From Candidatus Parabeggiatoa sp. nov. 2 (GTDB taxonomy: Bacteria; Pseudomonadota; Gammaproteobacteria; Beggiatoales; Beggiatoaceae), in the NCBI GenBank assembly GCA_002085445.1, contig NBMI01000084.1, forward strand, positions 1-58,663: a stretch of 58,663 bases of DNA. Direction: 5' to 3'. The position numbers were made by a program, and so were the translations under genes. Below, one piece after another: positions 26,588-34,611 of this stretch; positions within the stretch are counted from its first letter, which is position 1, and every line of letters begins with the position of its first letter. The notes under the pieces were generated by a model. That model was not told where the DNA came from. It did no database searches and saw only the letters and a list, made by a program, of their open reading frames with translations.

Positions 26588-28669
26588 ATGAAAAAACGCT
26601 ATAAAACTAAGACCCTTTTTTTTATAGTCTTTTTATGTTTGGCCGTCGGCGTCCAAGCGGCCGAGCAAGCAACAACGGATTCATCGTTTTTCTTTGAGCT
26701 TGCTAAATCAGGAGAAGTCGGTGGCTTTGTTGATCTTCAATTGGAACATGTCCTGTTTCTCTTAATAGTTGGCTTTGTCGGTGGTTTAGTGAGTGGTTTT
26801 ATCGGTGCCAGTGGCGCATTTATATTGACACCTGCGATGATGAGTCTGGGTATTCCCGCCAGTGTGGCTGTCGCTAGTAATATGTGCCATAGGTTTCCCA
26901 ACGCCCTCGTCAGTGCGGTGAAACGGGCCAAATCGGGGCAAGTGGATGTCAAACTTGGCCTGGTTATGGGCCTTTCGGCCGCTGTCGGCGTACTTGGTGG
27001 CGCTTTGATACAAACCCAAATTAGGGAAGCTTTTGGGAATGTTGCCTCAAACCTTTACGTGTCTGTGGTATTTGTGGTAGTGCTGGCAATTGTTGGTGCT
27101 TATGCCTTGCGTGATGCGTTTAAAATTGACAAATCAGGTAGTCAGGCCGAGAAGGCGACAAAACTGGCAAGCCGGGTACAATCGATCCACATACCGGGCA
27201 CCATGATGTATTTTCCATCTCTAGGTACTAAAGTGTCGGCGCTCTTTATCATTCCCATCGGTTTTGCCACCGGCCTGTTGGCGGCTACTATCGCCGTCGG
27301 CGGATTTATCGGTGTGCCGGCGATGATGTTTGTGTTAGGTGCGTCCGGTTTAATGGCTTCGGCAACGCAATTGATGGTTGCTTTTGTTATAGGCTTATGC
27401 GGTACGATTGTGTATGCCTTGTACGGTTTTGTCGATATTCGTTTGGCAATGATTCTCCTTGGCGGTTCGCTGTTTGGCATTCAATTGGGGGTCATTGGCA
27501 CCACTTATGCCAAGGACTACATGACCAAGATCGTCATGGGCGTGGTTATGATATTGGTCTTATTCAGTCTAGGCCTCAAAGTGCCCGTGTATCTGTCCGA
27601 GATGGGATACCTCGACAGGTTGAGCGAAAGCACTATGAACCTCTTGCAGGTGGCCTCTTACGCCATATTGGTGCTGGCTTTGGTTATCGGCACGATTATT
27701 ATTATTTATGCACTCATCAGTGGCTATCTCAAACACGCCAAGCGGCAAAAAGTGGCTTTGGAGATCGAGGCGATGGAAGCGCCGACTGGGGCCGTATTAG
27801 TGGCTGATGATATTTATCCAACCTCAGCAACCCAATTATCACCACTGGGACGTTTTGAAAAGATTATGGTGGTGTCTGATCGGTCAGAATTTAGCACGGA
27901 TGCGATACGCGAGGCTATTAGACTCTCGCAGAGAACGAGTGGTCGTTTGTCGGCGATGTCGGTGGTAGTGACGAATCCTGAGCATGAGTCCTTGGCAAGG
28001 CAACTGCTTCAAAAAGAAGAGAATGATGCGCTAGCGCACCTGGAGACGATTAGAACCAGTGCCACCGAGGCCGGCGTGGAATGTCATATTGGCGTGCGTC
28101 ATGGTGTAGAAATTTACCAAGAAATCGTGGATGAGGCGGAACGAAATCAGATAGATGTCATTGTCATGGGGCGCAGAGACATGACTGGGCTTAAGCGGCT
28201 GATGGTTGGCAGTAATACGGCCAAGGTGATTGGACGTGCCCACTGTAGTATTTTGATTGTGCCAAGCGCCGCGCAGATAGAAGGCAATCAAATTCTGTTG
28301 GCGGTTGATGGTTCGCGTTATAGCGATAAGGCGGCCATTGCGGCCATTAGCATAGCGAAACATCTTGGTGCCCCGGTGTTGGTGGTTTCTATTGTCCATT
28401 CAGATAGCAAGGAAAGGCGACACACGGAAGCCGTCGAACAGATTAAGCGGGTGGAGGGTTTTATGAGCAAAGAAGGCCTTACTGTGGAAGGGAAAGTGCT
28501 GAGCGGCAGCCCGGCTGAGGCGATTATAGAGTTCGCCAAAGCGAAAAGAGTCGATTTGATTGTTATGGGCAGTCACGGCCGCAGCGGGTTGGATAGAATG
28601 CTGATGGGTAGTGTCTCGGATCGTGTGATTGGTTATGCGGAGTGTGCGGTATTGGTGGTTAAGGCCTAA
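26588..28669 (+). CDS. TauE/SafE (TSUP) permease fused to two universal stress domains
   Basis: The 693-aa protein has a signal-like first segment (about residues 7-24), a TSUP permease region (about 55-385) with the repeated signature VGGLVSGFIGASGAFILTP and a second GFATGLLAATIAVGGFIGVP, and then two cytoplasmic Usp domains (about 421-557 and 566-692). The second Usp keeps the ATP-binding G-x2-G-x9-G-S pattern (GSHGRSGLDRMLMGS); the first has Asp in place of the second Gly, so it may not bind ATP. TSUP proteins move sulfite, sulfonates or related anions; nucleotide-dependent gating through the Usp pair is inferred. GAGGAAATT gives a ribosome site before ATG 26588. Confidence 0.9.
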   Translation: MKKRYKTKTLFFIVFLCLAVGVQAAEQATTDSSFFFELAKSGEVGGFVDLQLEHVLFLLIVGFVGGLVSGFIGASGAFILTPAMMSLGIPASVAVASNMCHRFPNALVSAVKRAKSGQVDVKLGLVMGLSAAVGVLGGALIQTQIREAFGNVASNLYVSVVFVVVLAIVGAYALRDAFKIDKSGSQAEKATKLASRVQSIHIPGTMMYFPSLGTKVSALFIIPIGFATGLLAATIAVGGFIGVPAMMFVLGASGLMASATQLMVAFVIGLCGTIVYALYGFVDIRLAMILLGGSLFGIQLGVIGTTYAKDYMTKIVMGVVMILVLFSLGLKVPVYLSEMGYLDRLSESTMNLLQVASYAILVLALVIGTIIIIYALISGYLKHAKRQKVALEIEAMEAPTGAVLVADDIYPTSATQLSPLGRFEKIMVVSDRSEFSTDAIREAIRLSQRTSGRLSAMSVVVTNPEHESLARQLLQKEENDALAHLETIRTSATEAGVECHIGVRHGVEIYQEIVDEAERNQIDVIVMGRRDMTGLKRLMVGSNTAKVIGRAHCSILIVPSAAQIEGNQILLAVDGSRYSDKAAIAAISIAKHLGAPVLVVSIVHSDSKERRHTEAVEQIKRVEGFMSKEGLTVEGKVLSGSPAEAIIEFAKAKRVDLIVMGSHGRSGLDRMLMGSVSDRVIGYAECAVLVVKA

Positions 28670-29016
28670 CCAAGATTGCATCTGGAGTCCAAAGCTTCAG
28701 CTTTGGCAATCATCTGGAGTCCAAAGCTTCAGCTTTGGCTTTAGCAATATTTCCGTCCAAAGCTTTAGCTTTGGCTCTTATCTTTTCCGTCCAAAGCTTT
28801 AGCTTTGGCTCTTATCTGAGCAAGTTTTTAACCTGCTCCGTCACGTTACGAACCGTATTTTGTAAAACTGCAAAAACGTTGCGACGGGGTGGCAAACCCC
28901 GTCCAGTAAAGCTGACGACTGCAAAACTAATTTTTTTGACGCAAAACGGGAGAAAAGACCAAAGCTGAAGCTTTGGACTCCAGAGGATGATTGCCAAAGC
29001 TAATTGCCAAAGAAAG
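28670..29016. repeat. CCAAAGCTTCAGCTTTGG palindrome cluster
   Basis: About six copies of the CCAAAGCTxxAGCTTTGG palindrome flank a GACGGGGTxxCAAACCCCGTC hairpin (about 28885-28906). The rightmost copies extend into the 3' end of the next gene on the minus strand. No other gene is seen. Confidence 0.75.
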
Positions 29017-30174
29017 CTAAAGCTTTGGAGTCTTGCCAAAGCTAAAGCTTTGAAGTCCAGACGATTGTTCGTTCAGTCCGTATTTTTTGCAGAGTAATTG
29101 AAGGTATTCGGTAATCTGGGTGAGATGTTGTTCTTTTTCAGTAGCGTCCTTTTCTGTCGCTGAGTGAAGTAATTCAATCAGTTTTTTCTCGGTGTGTATC
29201 ATCTCTTGGTTTAGAAAGAGATTGTCATAAGCAATGGCAACGTTGGCGCAAAAAGTTTCGATGAGTTGTTTGTCAATTTCATCCAGATGAGCCGCTCCTT
29301 TGAGATAGACGATGCTTTCATAATTGTTAGCATGTCTCAAATTAATGACGCATTCGTCATCAAAGTACAGGGTTTGGTTAGTTTGGTAAGCTAATCGGAG
29401 TCTCGCTAGGAGAGATTCGTCAACCACCTCTTTGACATATTTATTCACTTTGTCTTCGTAATAGCCGGTACCAGCAGCAATGATATGTTTATCAAGATTA
29501 TCATCACTTTCTTTGTTGATAACCTCGCAGGTATGACAGTAAAAGGCGTTGCAGTCTAGGTTGAGGATCGACAGGATTTGTTCCAATAGTCCAGAAATAA
29601 ATTTTTCTATGGACTGGAATTTGAAAAGAGACGGAGTGGCATCAATGATTTTTTTGAGTCCTAGCCGATTCCGATTGATAGTCATCATGTCTTGATAGGT
29701 TCTCAAGGCTGTGACTAGAGTGGTAAAGAGTTTATTGGCCGTGAGTTCGGTTTTTTCTTTATAATCATCGACATCGTAGTCTAAAATCACTTGCCGTTCT
29801 GGCGCTTGTCCGGGTTGCCCAGTTCGCAGAATAATCCTGACAAAGCGATTTTGCTGTTCGTCACGAATATATTTGACCAATTCAAGCCCAGCTTGTTCAT
29901 TTTCCATAACAACATCTAGTAGGATGACAGCAATATCGGGATGCGCTGTCATGGCATGTTTGGCCGTTTGAGCAGAAAAAGCGTGGATAAATTCCAGTTT
30001 TTTTCCGGCATAAGAAAACTCTTGCAAAGCCAGTTTAGTCACGTCGTGAACGGATGATTCGTCATCGACAATCATTACTTTCCAAACGTCACGTTGCTCT
30101 AGTATTTCTTCTTCCTGTTGCTCGGAAAACAAGAGTTCGTCATCATCATCGCTCATTTTTATTAGTTTTTTCAC
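29017..30174 (-). CDS. Response regulator with receiver and DUF3369 domains
   Basis: The 385-aa protein has an acidic N-terminus, a receiver domain (about residues 30-155: MIVDDE, phospho-Asp in VILLDVVMEN, K in YKEKTEL) and a DUF3369 sensor-type domain (about 180-345). It has no DNA-binding or catalytic output domain, so it probably acts through partner proteins, such as the adjacent kinase at 30331. The product resembles the receiver part of the broken hybrid kinase at 32291. The start may be the GTG at 30174 or the ATG at 30156. Its last ~16 residues (SGLQSFSFGKTPKL) are encoded by the CCAAAGCT palindrome, so the original stop was probably lost. Confidence 0.85.
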   Translation of the reverse strand: MKKLIKMSDDDDELLFSEQQEEEILEQRDVWKVMIVDDESSVHDVTKLALQEFSYAGKKLEFIHAFSAQTAKHAMTAHPDIAVILLDVVMENEQAGLELVKYIRDEQQNRFVRIILRTGQPGQAPERQVILDYDVDDYKEKTELTANKLFTTLVTALRTYQDMMTINRNRLGLKKIIDATPSLFKFQSIEKFISGLLEQILSILNLDCNAFYCHTCEVINKESDDNLDKHIIAAGTGYYEDKVNKYVKEVVDESLLARLRLAYQTNQTLYFDDECVINLRHANNYESIVYLKGAAHLDEIDKQLIETFCANVAIAYDNLFLNQEMIHTEKKLIELLHSATEKDATEKEQHLTQITEYLQLLCKKYGLNEQSSGLQSFSFGKTPKL

Positions 30175-30330
30175 TGATCAGTTTTTTCAGTGAATATTTG
30201 AATTAGGGGCCTTCAATCAAATCAAATGATTCAATTTCACAACCTGGCCCTCAAAAAAACCGCCAGTTCGACAAAACATTGGTGTGAAAGCACATTTTGG
30301 ACGACTGCCAAACTAAAGTTTGGACTCCAG

Positions 30331-32037
30331 TCAAAAGTTCAAAGGAATATTAAAATAAAAACTCGTCCCTTTGCCCAACGTGCTTTCACAGTGTATTTGT
30401 CCACCCATGTTTTGAGTAATGATATTATAAATCATGGACAAACCAAGGCCGCTACCCCCTTGTCCCCGGGTGGTGGTAAAAAATGGCTCAAATATTTTAG
30501 GTAAATCCGCTTCGGGGATGCCTTTTCCATCATCAGAATAGTGAAAATGCAGCCAACCTTGCTGAGATGAAACTTCAAGCACCATAAGCCCTGTTTGTTC
30601 TTCATCGTAGGCGTGTGTGAGTGAATTTGTCAGCAAGTTGGTAATGATTTGTGCAAAGTGACCAGGATAGCTATACAATTCAACCTGTTGCGAACATTTT
30701 ATTTCGACAGTGTGTTTAGTCTTCTTGAGGGCCGGTTTCAAGCTTAACAGAATTTCATTAAGATAGGTACACACATTGAATTGGCGCGGCTGTTCACTGG
30801 TTTGATCAACCGCAATTTGCTTGAAACTGCGAATTAGGTCGGCCGCTCGCTGGAGATTTGGCAAAATGATATTGCTAGTTTCCGCGACAGTGCCAATAAA
30901 TTTTTTCAGATCACTTTTTTTCAGTTGACTGTTTTCAAACAATTGAGTAAAACTTTTGACTCGTTCATCCAACGCCGACGCGGCCGTCACGCCCACGCCA
31001 ATAGGCGTATTGATTTCATGGGCAATACCGGCCACCAATCCTCCCAAAGCCACCATTTTTTCGGATTCTACCAATTGCTTTTGAGTGTGTTGCAAAGTGT
31101 CTAAGGCTTCACGCAATTCGCCGTTAGCCGCTTCCAGTTGCGCGGTGCGTCTTTTCACGCGCTGTTCAAGTTGATTGTTCAGATCGTGCAAGGCCTTTTG
31201 CTGTTCGGAAACTTGGGCCGTCATCTCATTAAATGCCTGGCTCAAAATGGCAAACTCCCCTTTAAAACCCTCAACACGCTGCCCATAATTACCATCAGCA
31301 ACTGCTCGCATACCACTGGCAAGATCGGCAAGCGGATTGCCTACATGGCGGCGAATCAGTAAGGTGACTAAGATAAAAATAGCAATAAAACCCATTAAGT
31401 GGATTACCAAACTGTGCTGAAAGGAAGCCCAAGTTCGTTGAGCTACGGTGGAAGCCGGTAATTTGATACTCAAAACGCCACGTAGATCGCCGACTTGATA
31501 ATTGTAGGCCGTGTCGTAAGTTGCCTGAATCGCCCGTGGTGCGTCCACTTTTTTTCCATGACATTTTAAGCAGTATTTTTCTACCCAAATGGGACGCGCG
31601 TATAAATAATATTGCTCGCCGTTAGGTTTTTGAAACGGTTTAAAAAGTGTCTTTTCCTTGGGATTCTGACGGAAATATTCCATGACTTCTAATTCAACCT
31701 CGTCCGCCTTTTGATTGAGGTTACGTGGTTGATCGGATACATTATTAAAACTAAATCCGGACTTGTCCCAATTGGGCAAATCCTGAGAAATCCTATTCAT
31801 CGCATGGGCGGGCAAAAACCCAAGCGTCTTGTCAGTGAGTTTTATACCACTCTCTAAAAACTGGTGATGATAAATGCGTCGCATAGACATCAACACATTG
31901 CGGACTTTCTCAGCCTGATCCCATAAATCTTGCTCCGTGTTTTTTCTGGTTGTCTGGTAAGCGAGGAATTCAATGCAGGTAAAAACCAGTAATAAAATAA
32001 TCCCAATAGCCAACAATAATTTAGCTTGAAGACTCAT
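30331..32037 (-). CDS. Sensor histidine kinase with Tll0287-like heme domain
   Basis: The 568-aa membrane kinase has TM1 (about residues 7-27), a periplasmic DUF3365/Tll0287-like domain with a c-type heme motif (CLKCH near residue 157), TM2 (about 210-232), HAMP, a coiled coil, a HisKA-type phosphoacceptor (AGIAHEINTPIG, near residue 340) and an ATPase with NLLTNSLTHAY, DDGKGIP and GGSGLGLSM boxes. One covalent heme suggests redox, NO or O2 sensing; the ligand is inferred. The gene is next to, and on the same strand as, the REC-DUF3369 regulator, which starts 157-175 bp downstream depending on the start chosen, so they probably form a signalling pair. Confidence 0.9.
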   Translation of the reverse strand: MSLQAKLLLAIGIILLLVFTCIEFLAYQTTRKNTEQDLWDQAEKVRNVLMSMRRIYHHQFLESGIKLTDKTLGFLPAHAMNRISQDLPNWDKSGFSFNNVSDQPRNLNQKADEVELEVMEYFRQNPKEKTLFKPFQKPNGEQYYLYARPIWVEKYCLKCHGKKVDAPRAIQATYDTAYNYQVGDLRGVLSIKLPASTVAQRTWASFQHSLVIHLMGFIAIFILVTLLIRRHVGNPLADLASGMRAVADGNYGQRVEGFKGEFAILSQAFNEMTAQVSEQQKALHDLNNQLEQRVKRRTAQLEAANGELREALDTLQHTQKQLVESEKMVALGGLVAGIAHEINTPIGVGVTAASALDERVKSFTQLFENSQLKKSDLKKFIGTVAETSNIILPNLQRAADLIRSFKQIAVDQTSEQPRQFNVCTYLNEILLSLKPALKKTKHTVEIKCSQQVELYSYPGHFAQIITNLLTNSLTHAYDEEQTGLMVLEVSSQQGWLHFHYSDDGKGIPEADLPKIFEPFFTTTRGQGGSGLGLSMIYNIITQNMGGQIHCESTLGKGTSFYFNIPLNF

Positions 32038-32040
32038 TAG

Positions 32041-32290
32041 CGCACCTTCATATTAGTAATCTATAATTACCAGGTAGTTACACTGGCTTTAATAACACTT
32101 ACCGAAGGGGCTAATAGAAAGCCCCAACGGGGCGACATTAATATAGCCAGTGTATCTACCTCAATGCCATTAAGTTAAGCTTTTTCGTGAGGGCTTTGCA
32201 CGTGGGATTGCCCCTACGAACCGTCATGTTATGTAGGGGCAATCCTTTATGGTTGCCCTTAGAACATCTATAGTTTAGAGAGAAATTCAG
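32041..32290. repeat. Divergent intergenic region made largely of repeats
   Basis: It contains the GGTAGTTACACTGGCTTTAA/CCCCAACGGGGCGACATTAA repeat, a MITE end (CAATGCCATTAAGTTAAG at 32161) and a GGGGCAATCCTTTATGGTTG repeat. The promoters of both divergent signalling genes must be here but are not identifiable. Confidence 0.6.
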
Positions 32291-33528
32291 ATGATTGATG
32301 ATGACGATTATACATTTGCTGAAGAAAATGATGAAAATGATGAAAATGATGAGTATACATTTGCTGAAGAAAAAGACAAGCAGAATGCAGTGCCGGGGCA
32401 AGCAACTTGGAAAATCATGCTCGTTGATGATGAACCGGCGCTACATGATGTTACCCGCGTGGCGATTGGGCATATCGTCTATAAAGGAAAGCCTCTTGAA
32501 TTTATTGATGCTTATTCTGGCGAACAAGCCAAGCAATTAATCAAAAAGCACCCAGACACTGTTCTAATTTTATTAGATGTGATTATGGAACAAGAAGATG
32601 CGGGATTACGGGTTGTTCAATATATTAGGGAAGAATTGAAAAATCATTTTGTAAGAATTGTGCTACGCACAGGACAACCCGGCCAAGTGCCTGAAACTGA
32701 AATCATTTTAAATTATGACATTAATGATTACAAGGAAAAAACGGAGCTCACTAAACAAAAACTTCTAACAACCATTATTTCCTGCTTACGATCCTACCAC
32801 GATATGATGTTAATCGAAGAAAGCCGCCACCAATTGGAGCAAAATGAACGGGCACTTCTATTAGCAAAAAGGGCCGCAGAATCGGCCAATAAAGCAAAAA
32901 CGACTTTTTTTGCCAATATGAGCCATGAATTGCGTACCCCTTTGAATGCGATCATCGGTTATAGTGAAATGCTAGAAGAAGAGGCCGAATATTTAGGCAT
33001 GCAGCAGTGTATTTCAGATATCAACAAAATTCATCAAGCTGGTACACATCTTTTAAGGCTGCTTAGCGGAATTCTCGATTTGTCGAAAATAGAAGCGGAT
33101 AAGTTGGAGATTCATCCAGAAATAGCTTGAGTGTTCATTGTGCCGAGGGTATCAATATCATGTATTCCGATCGTGATAAACTGCATTTGATTTTGTTTAG
33201 TTTACTCAGTAATGCCGGCAAATTTACCCACGAGGGTTATATTACTTTGGATGCCGCACAGACTTCTGTAAACAATGTCGTTTGGGTTACCTTTACCGTG
33301 ACGGATACGGGGATTGGTATGAGTGCTGAAGAACTGAAGCACGTTTTTCAACCTTTTAGACAGCTTGATGATTCTTCAACACGTCAATATGAAGGTGCCG
33401 GTTTAGGACTCGCGCTAGTGCAAAGTTATTGTGAAGCGATGGGCGGCCATATTTCGGTAGAAAGCAAACCAAGAAAAGGCTCTACTTTTATCGTTCAATT
33501 GTCAAGGGATATTTTACAAATTATCTAG
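32291..33528 (+). pseudogene. Hybrid signalling kinase (REC-HisKA-ATPase), broken by an internal deletion
   Basis: The first frame (32291-33130, 279 aa) encodes an acidic repeat N-terminus (TFAEE/NDEND), a receiver (MLVDDE, LLDVIMEQ, YKEKTEL) and a HisKA domain (FFANMSHELRTPLNAIIGYS). It stops at 33130 just after LDLSKIEADKLEIHPE. The second frame (33127-33528) begins inside the ATPase domain (LSVHCAEG, NAGKFT, DTGIGM, GAGLGLAL). About 30 residues that normally link these parts are missing, so a deletion with a frame change is the likely cause. The two halves could in principle still be made as separate proteins, since the TTG at 33127 overlaps the stop. The receiver is a paralogue of that at 29017. 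Confidence 0.85.
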
Positions 33529-33540
33529 GTAGGGAGGATA

Positions 33541-33880
33541 ATAACTAGAAGGATTCGTTATAAACAATAACTACAAGGATTCGTTATAAACAATAACTAC
33601 AAGGATTCGTTATAATAACGGATTAAACAATAACTACAAGGATTCGTTATAAGAAAGGATTAAACAATAACTACAAGGATTCGTTATAAGAAAGGATAAT
33701 AACAATAACTACAAGGATTCGTTATAATATAAACAATAACTACAAGGATTCGTTATAATAACGGATTAAACAGTAAATGATAGGCAAATTCGTTATAAAC
33801 AATAATTTCTCATCCTTTCTTATAACGAATCCCTGTAGTTATATTTCTCATCCTTTCTTATAACGAATCCTTGTAGTTCT
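33541..33880. repeat. Array of ACTACAAGGATTCGTTATAA repeats with inverted end copies
   Basis: Seven direct copies of CTACAAGGATTCGTTATAA are spaced by 25 to 40 bp, with variable spacers built from AAACAATAA, AACGGATTA and GAAAGGAT. Two inverted copies follow (about 33818 and 33859). Part of the unit (AATCCTTGTAGTTA) recurs near 7205, 20930 and 21018. Spacers are not unique sequence, so this is not a CRISPR. Confidence 0.85.
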
Positions 33881-33940
33881 TCTTGAGTTTGGCAAACGGG
33901 TGAGGTTTTCGTTACCGATTACCGATTACCGATTACCAAT

Positions 33941-34378
33941 TTAATCATCACGCCGATATTCTCCATCTATCGTGGATGGACGTTTTGGACGTTTCGGTGG
34001 CGGCGGAGAGGAATCGACAACATGGACGTGTTGGCGCAACCAATAAACTAAATATTTACGCAAGCCCGGTATCAAGCATGCAAATCCCACCGCATCTGTG
34101 AAAAAGCCGGGTGTCAGTAACAACGCCCCGCCTAATAAGAGTAAAATGCCTTCAAACAACGCATCTGCCGGTAGTTGCCCCTGTTGTAGCGCCATTTGCG
34201 CTTTTTGCAAAGTGGCTAAACCTTGAGCGCGTAACAAGTATGTGCCTAAAACAGCTGTTAAAATAATTAGCAAAATGGTAGGCAAAACCCCAATAAGACT
34301 ACCCACCGTGAACAGTAGGTAGATTTCCAAAATGGGGATAGCTATAAATAAAAGTAATATGACTTTAAATAAATTCAT
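33941..34378 (-). CDS. fxsA: FxsA-family membrane protein
   Basis: The 145-aa protein matches the FxsA family of small inner-membrane proteins (E. coli FxsA affects phage T7 exclusion by F). It has hydrophobic segments at about residues 5-22, 27-46 and 75-100, the ETxxLF-like EIYLLFTVGSLIG start region, LLRAQGLATL and LLLGGALLLTPGFFTDAVG, which is the most conserved FxsA stretch. The C-terminus is a proline/lysine-rich cytosolic tail. ATG 34378 is chosen because upstream in-frame codons derive from the CCAAAGCT palindrome. It is divergent from dsbD. Confidence 0.93.
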   Translation of the reverse strand: MNLFKVILLLFIAIPILEIYLLFTVGSLIGVLPTILLIILTAVLGTYLLRAQGLATLQKAQMALQQGQLPADALFEGILLLLGGALLLTPGFFTDAVGFACLIPGLRKYLVYWLRQHVHVVDSSPPPPKRPKRPSTIDGEYRRDD

Positions 34379-34611
34379 TATAATATAATCTTTTCTGATT
34401 GGAGTCCAAAGCTTGATTGGAGTCCAAAGCTTTAGCTTTGGCAGGACTCCCACTTGTCCTACTGCTTTTTAAAAAGGGCCATCAAGAAAATTTATCTAAT
34501 CAATTTGACAACATGGCCCTCAAAAAATTGCCAAAGCAGCAAGCGTTGGACTCCAGACGATTGCCAAAGCTAAAGTTTTGGATTCTTCCTACTAAAGAGT
34601 GCGTAATCTCA

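Noticed and set aside
27504..27520. TTGGCACCACTTATGCC, a sigma-54-like core inside the TSUP gene
   Set aside because: It lies inside coding sequence with no activator palindrome or downstream start; it is expected by chance.
33541..33880. Possible CRISPR array
   Set aside because: Spacers are short, vary from ~6 to 20 bp and consist of the same few words, and two copies are inverted; this is a tandem repeat.
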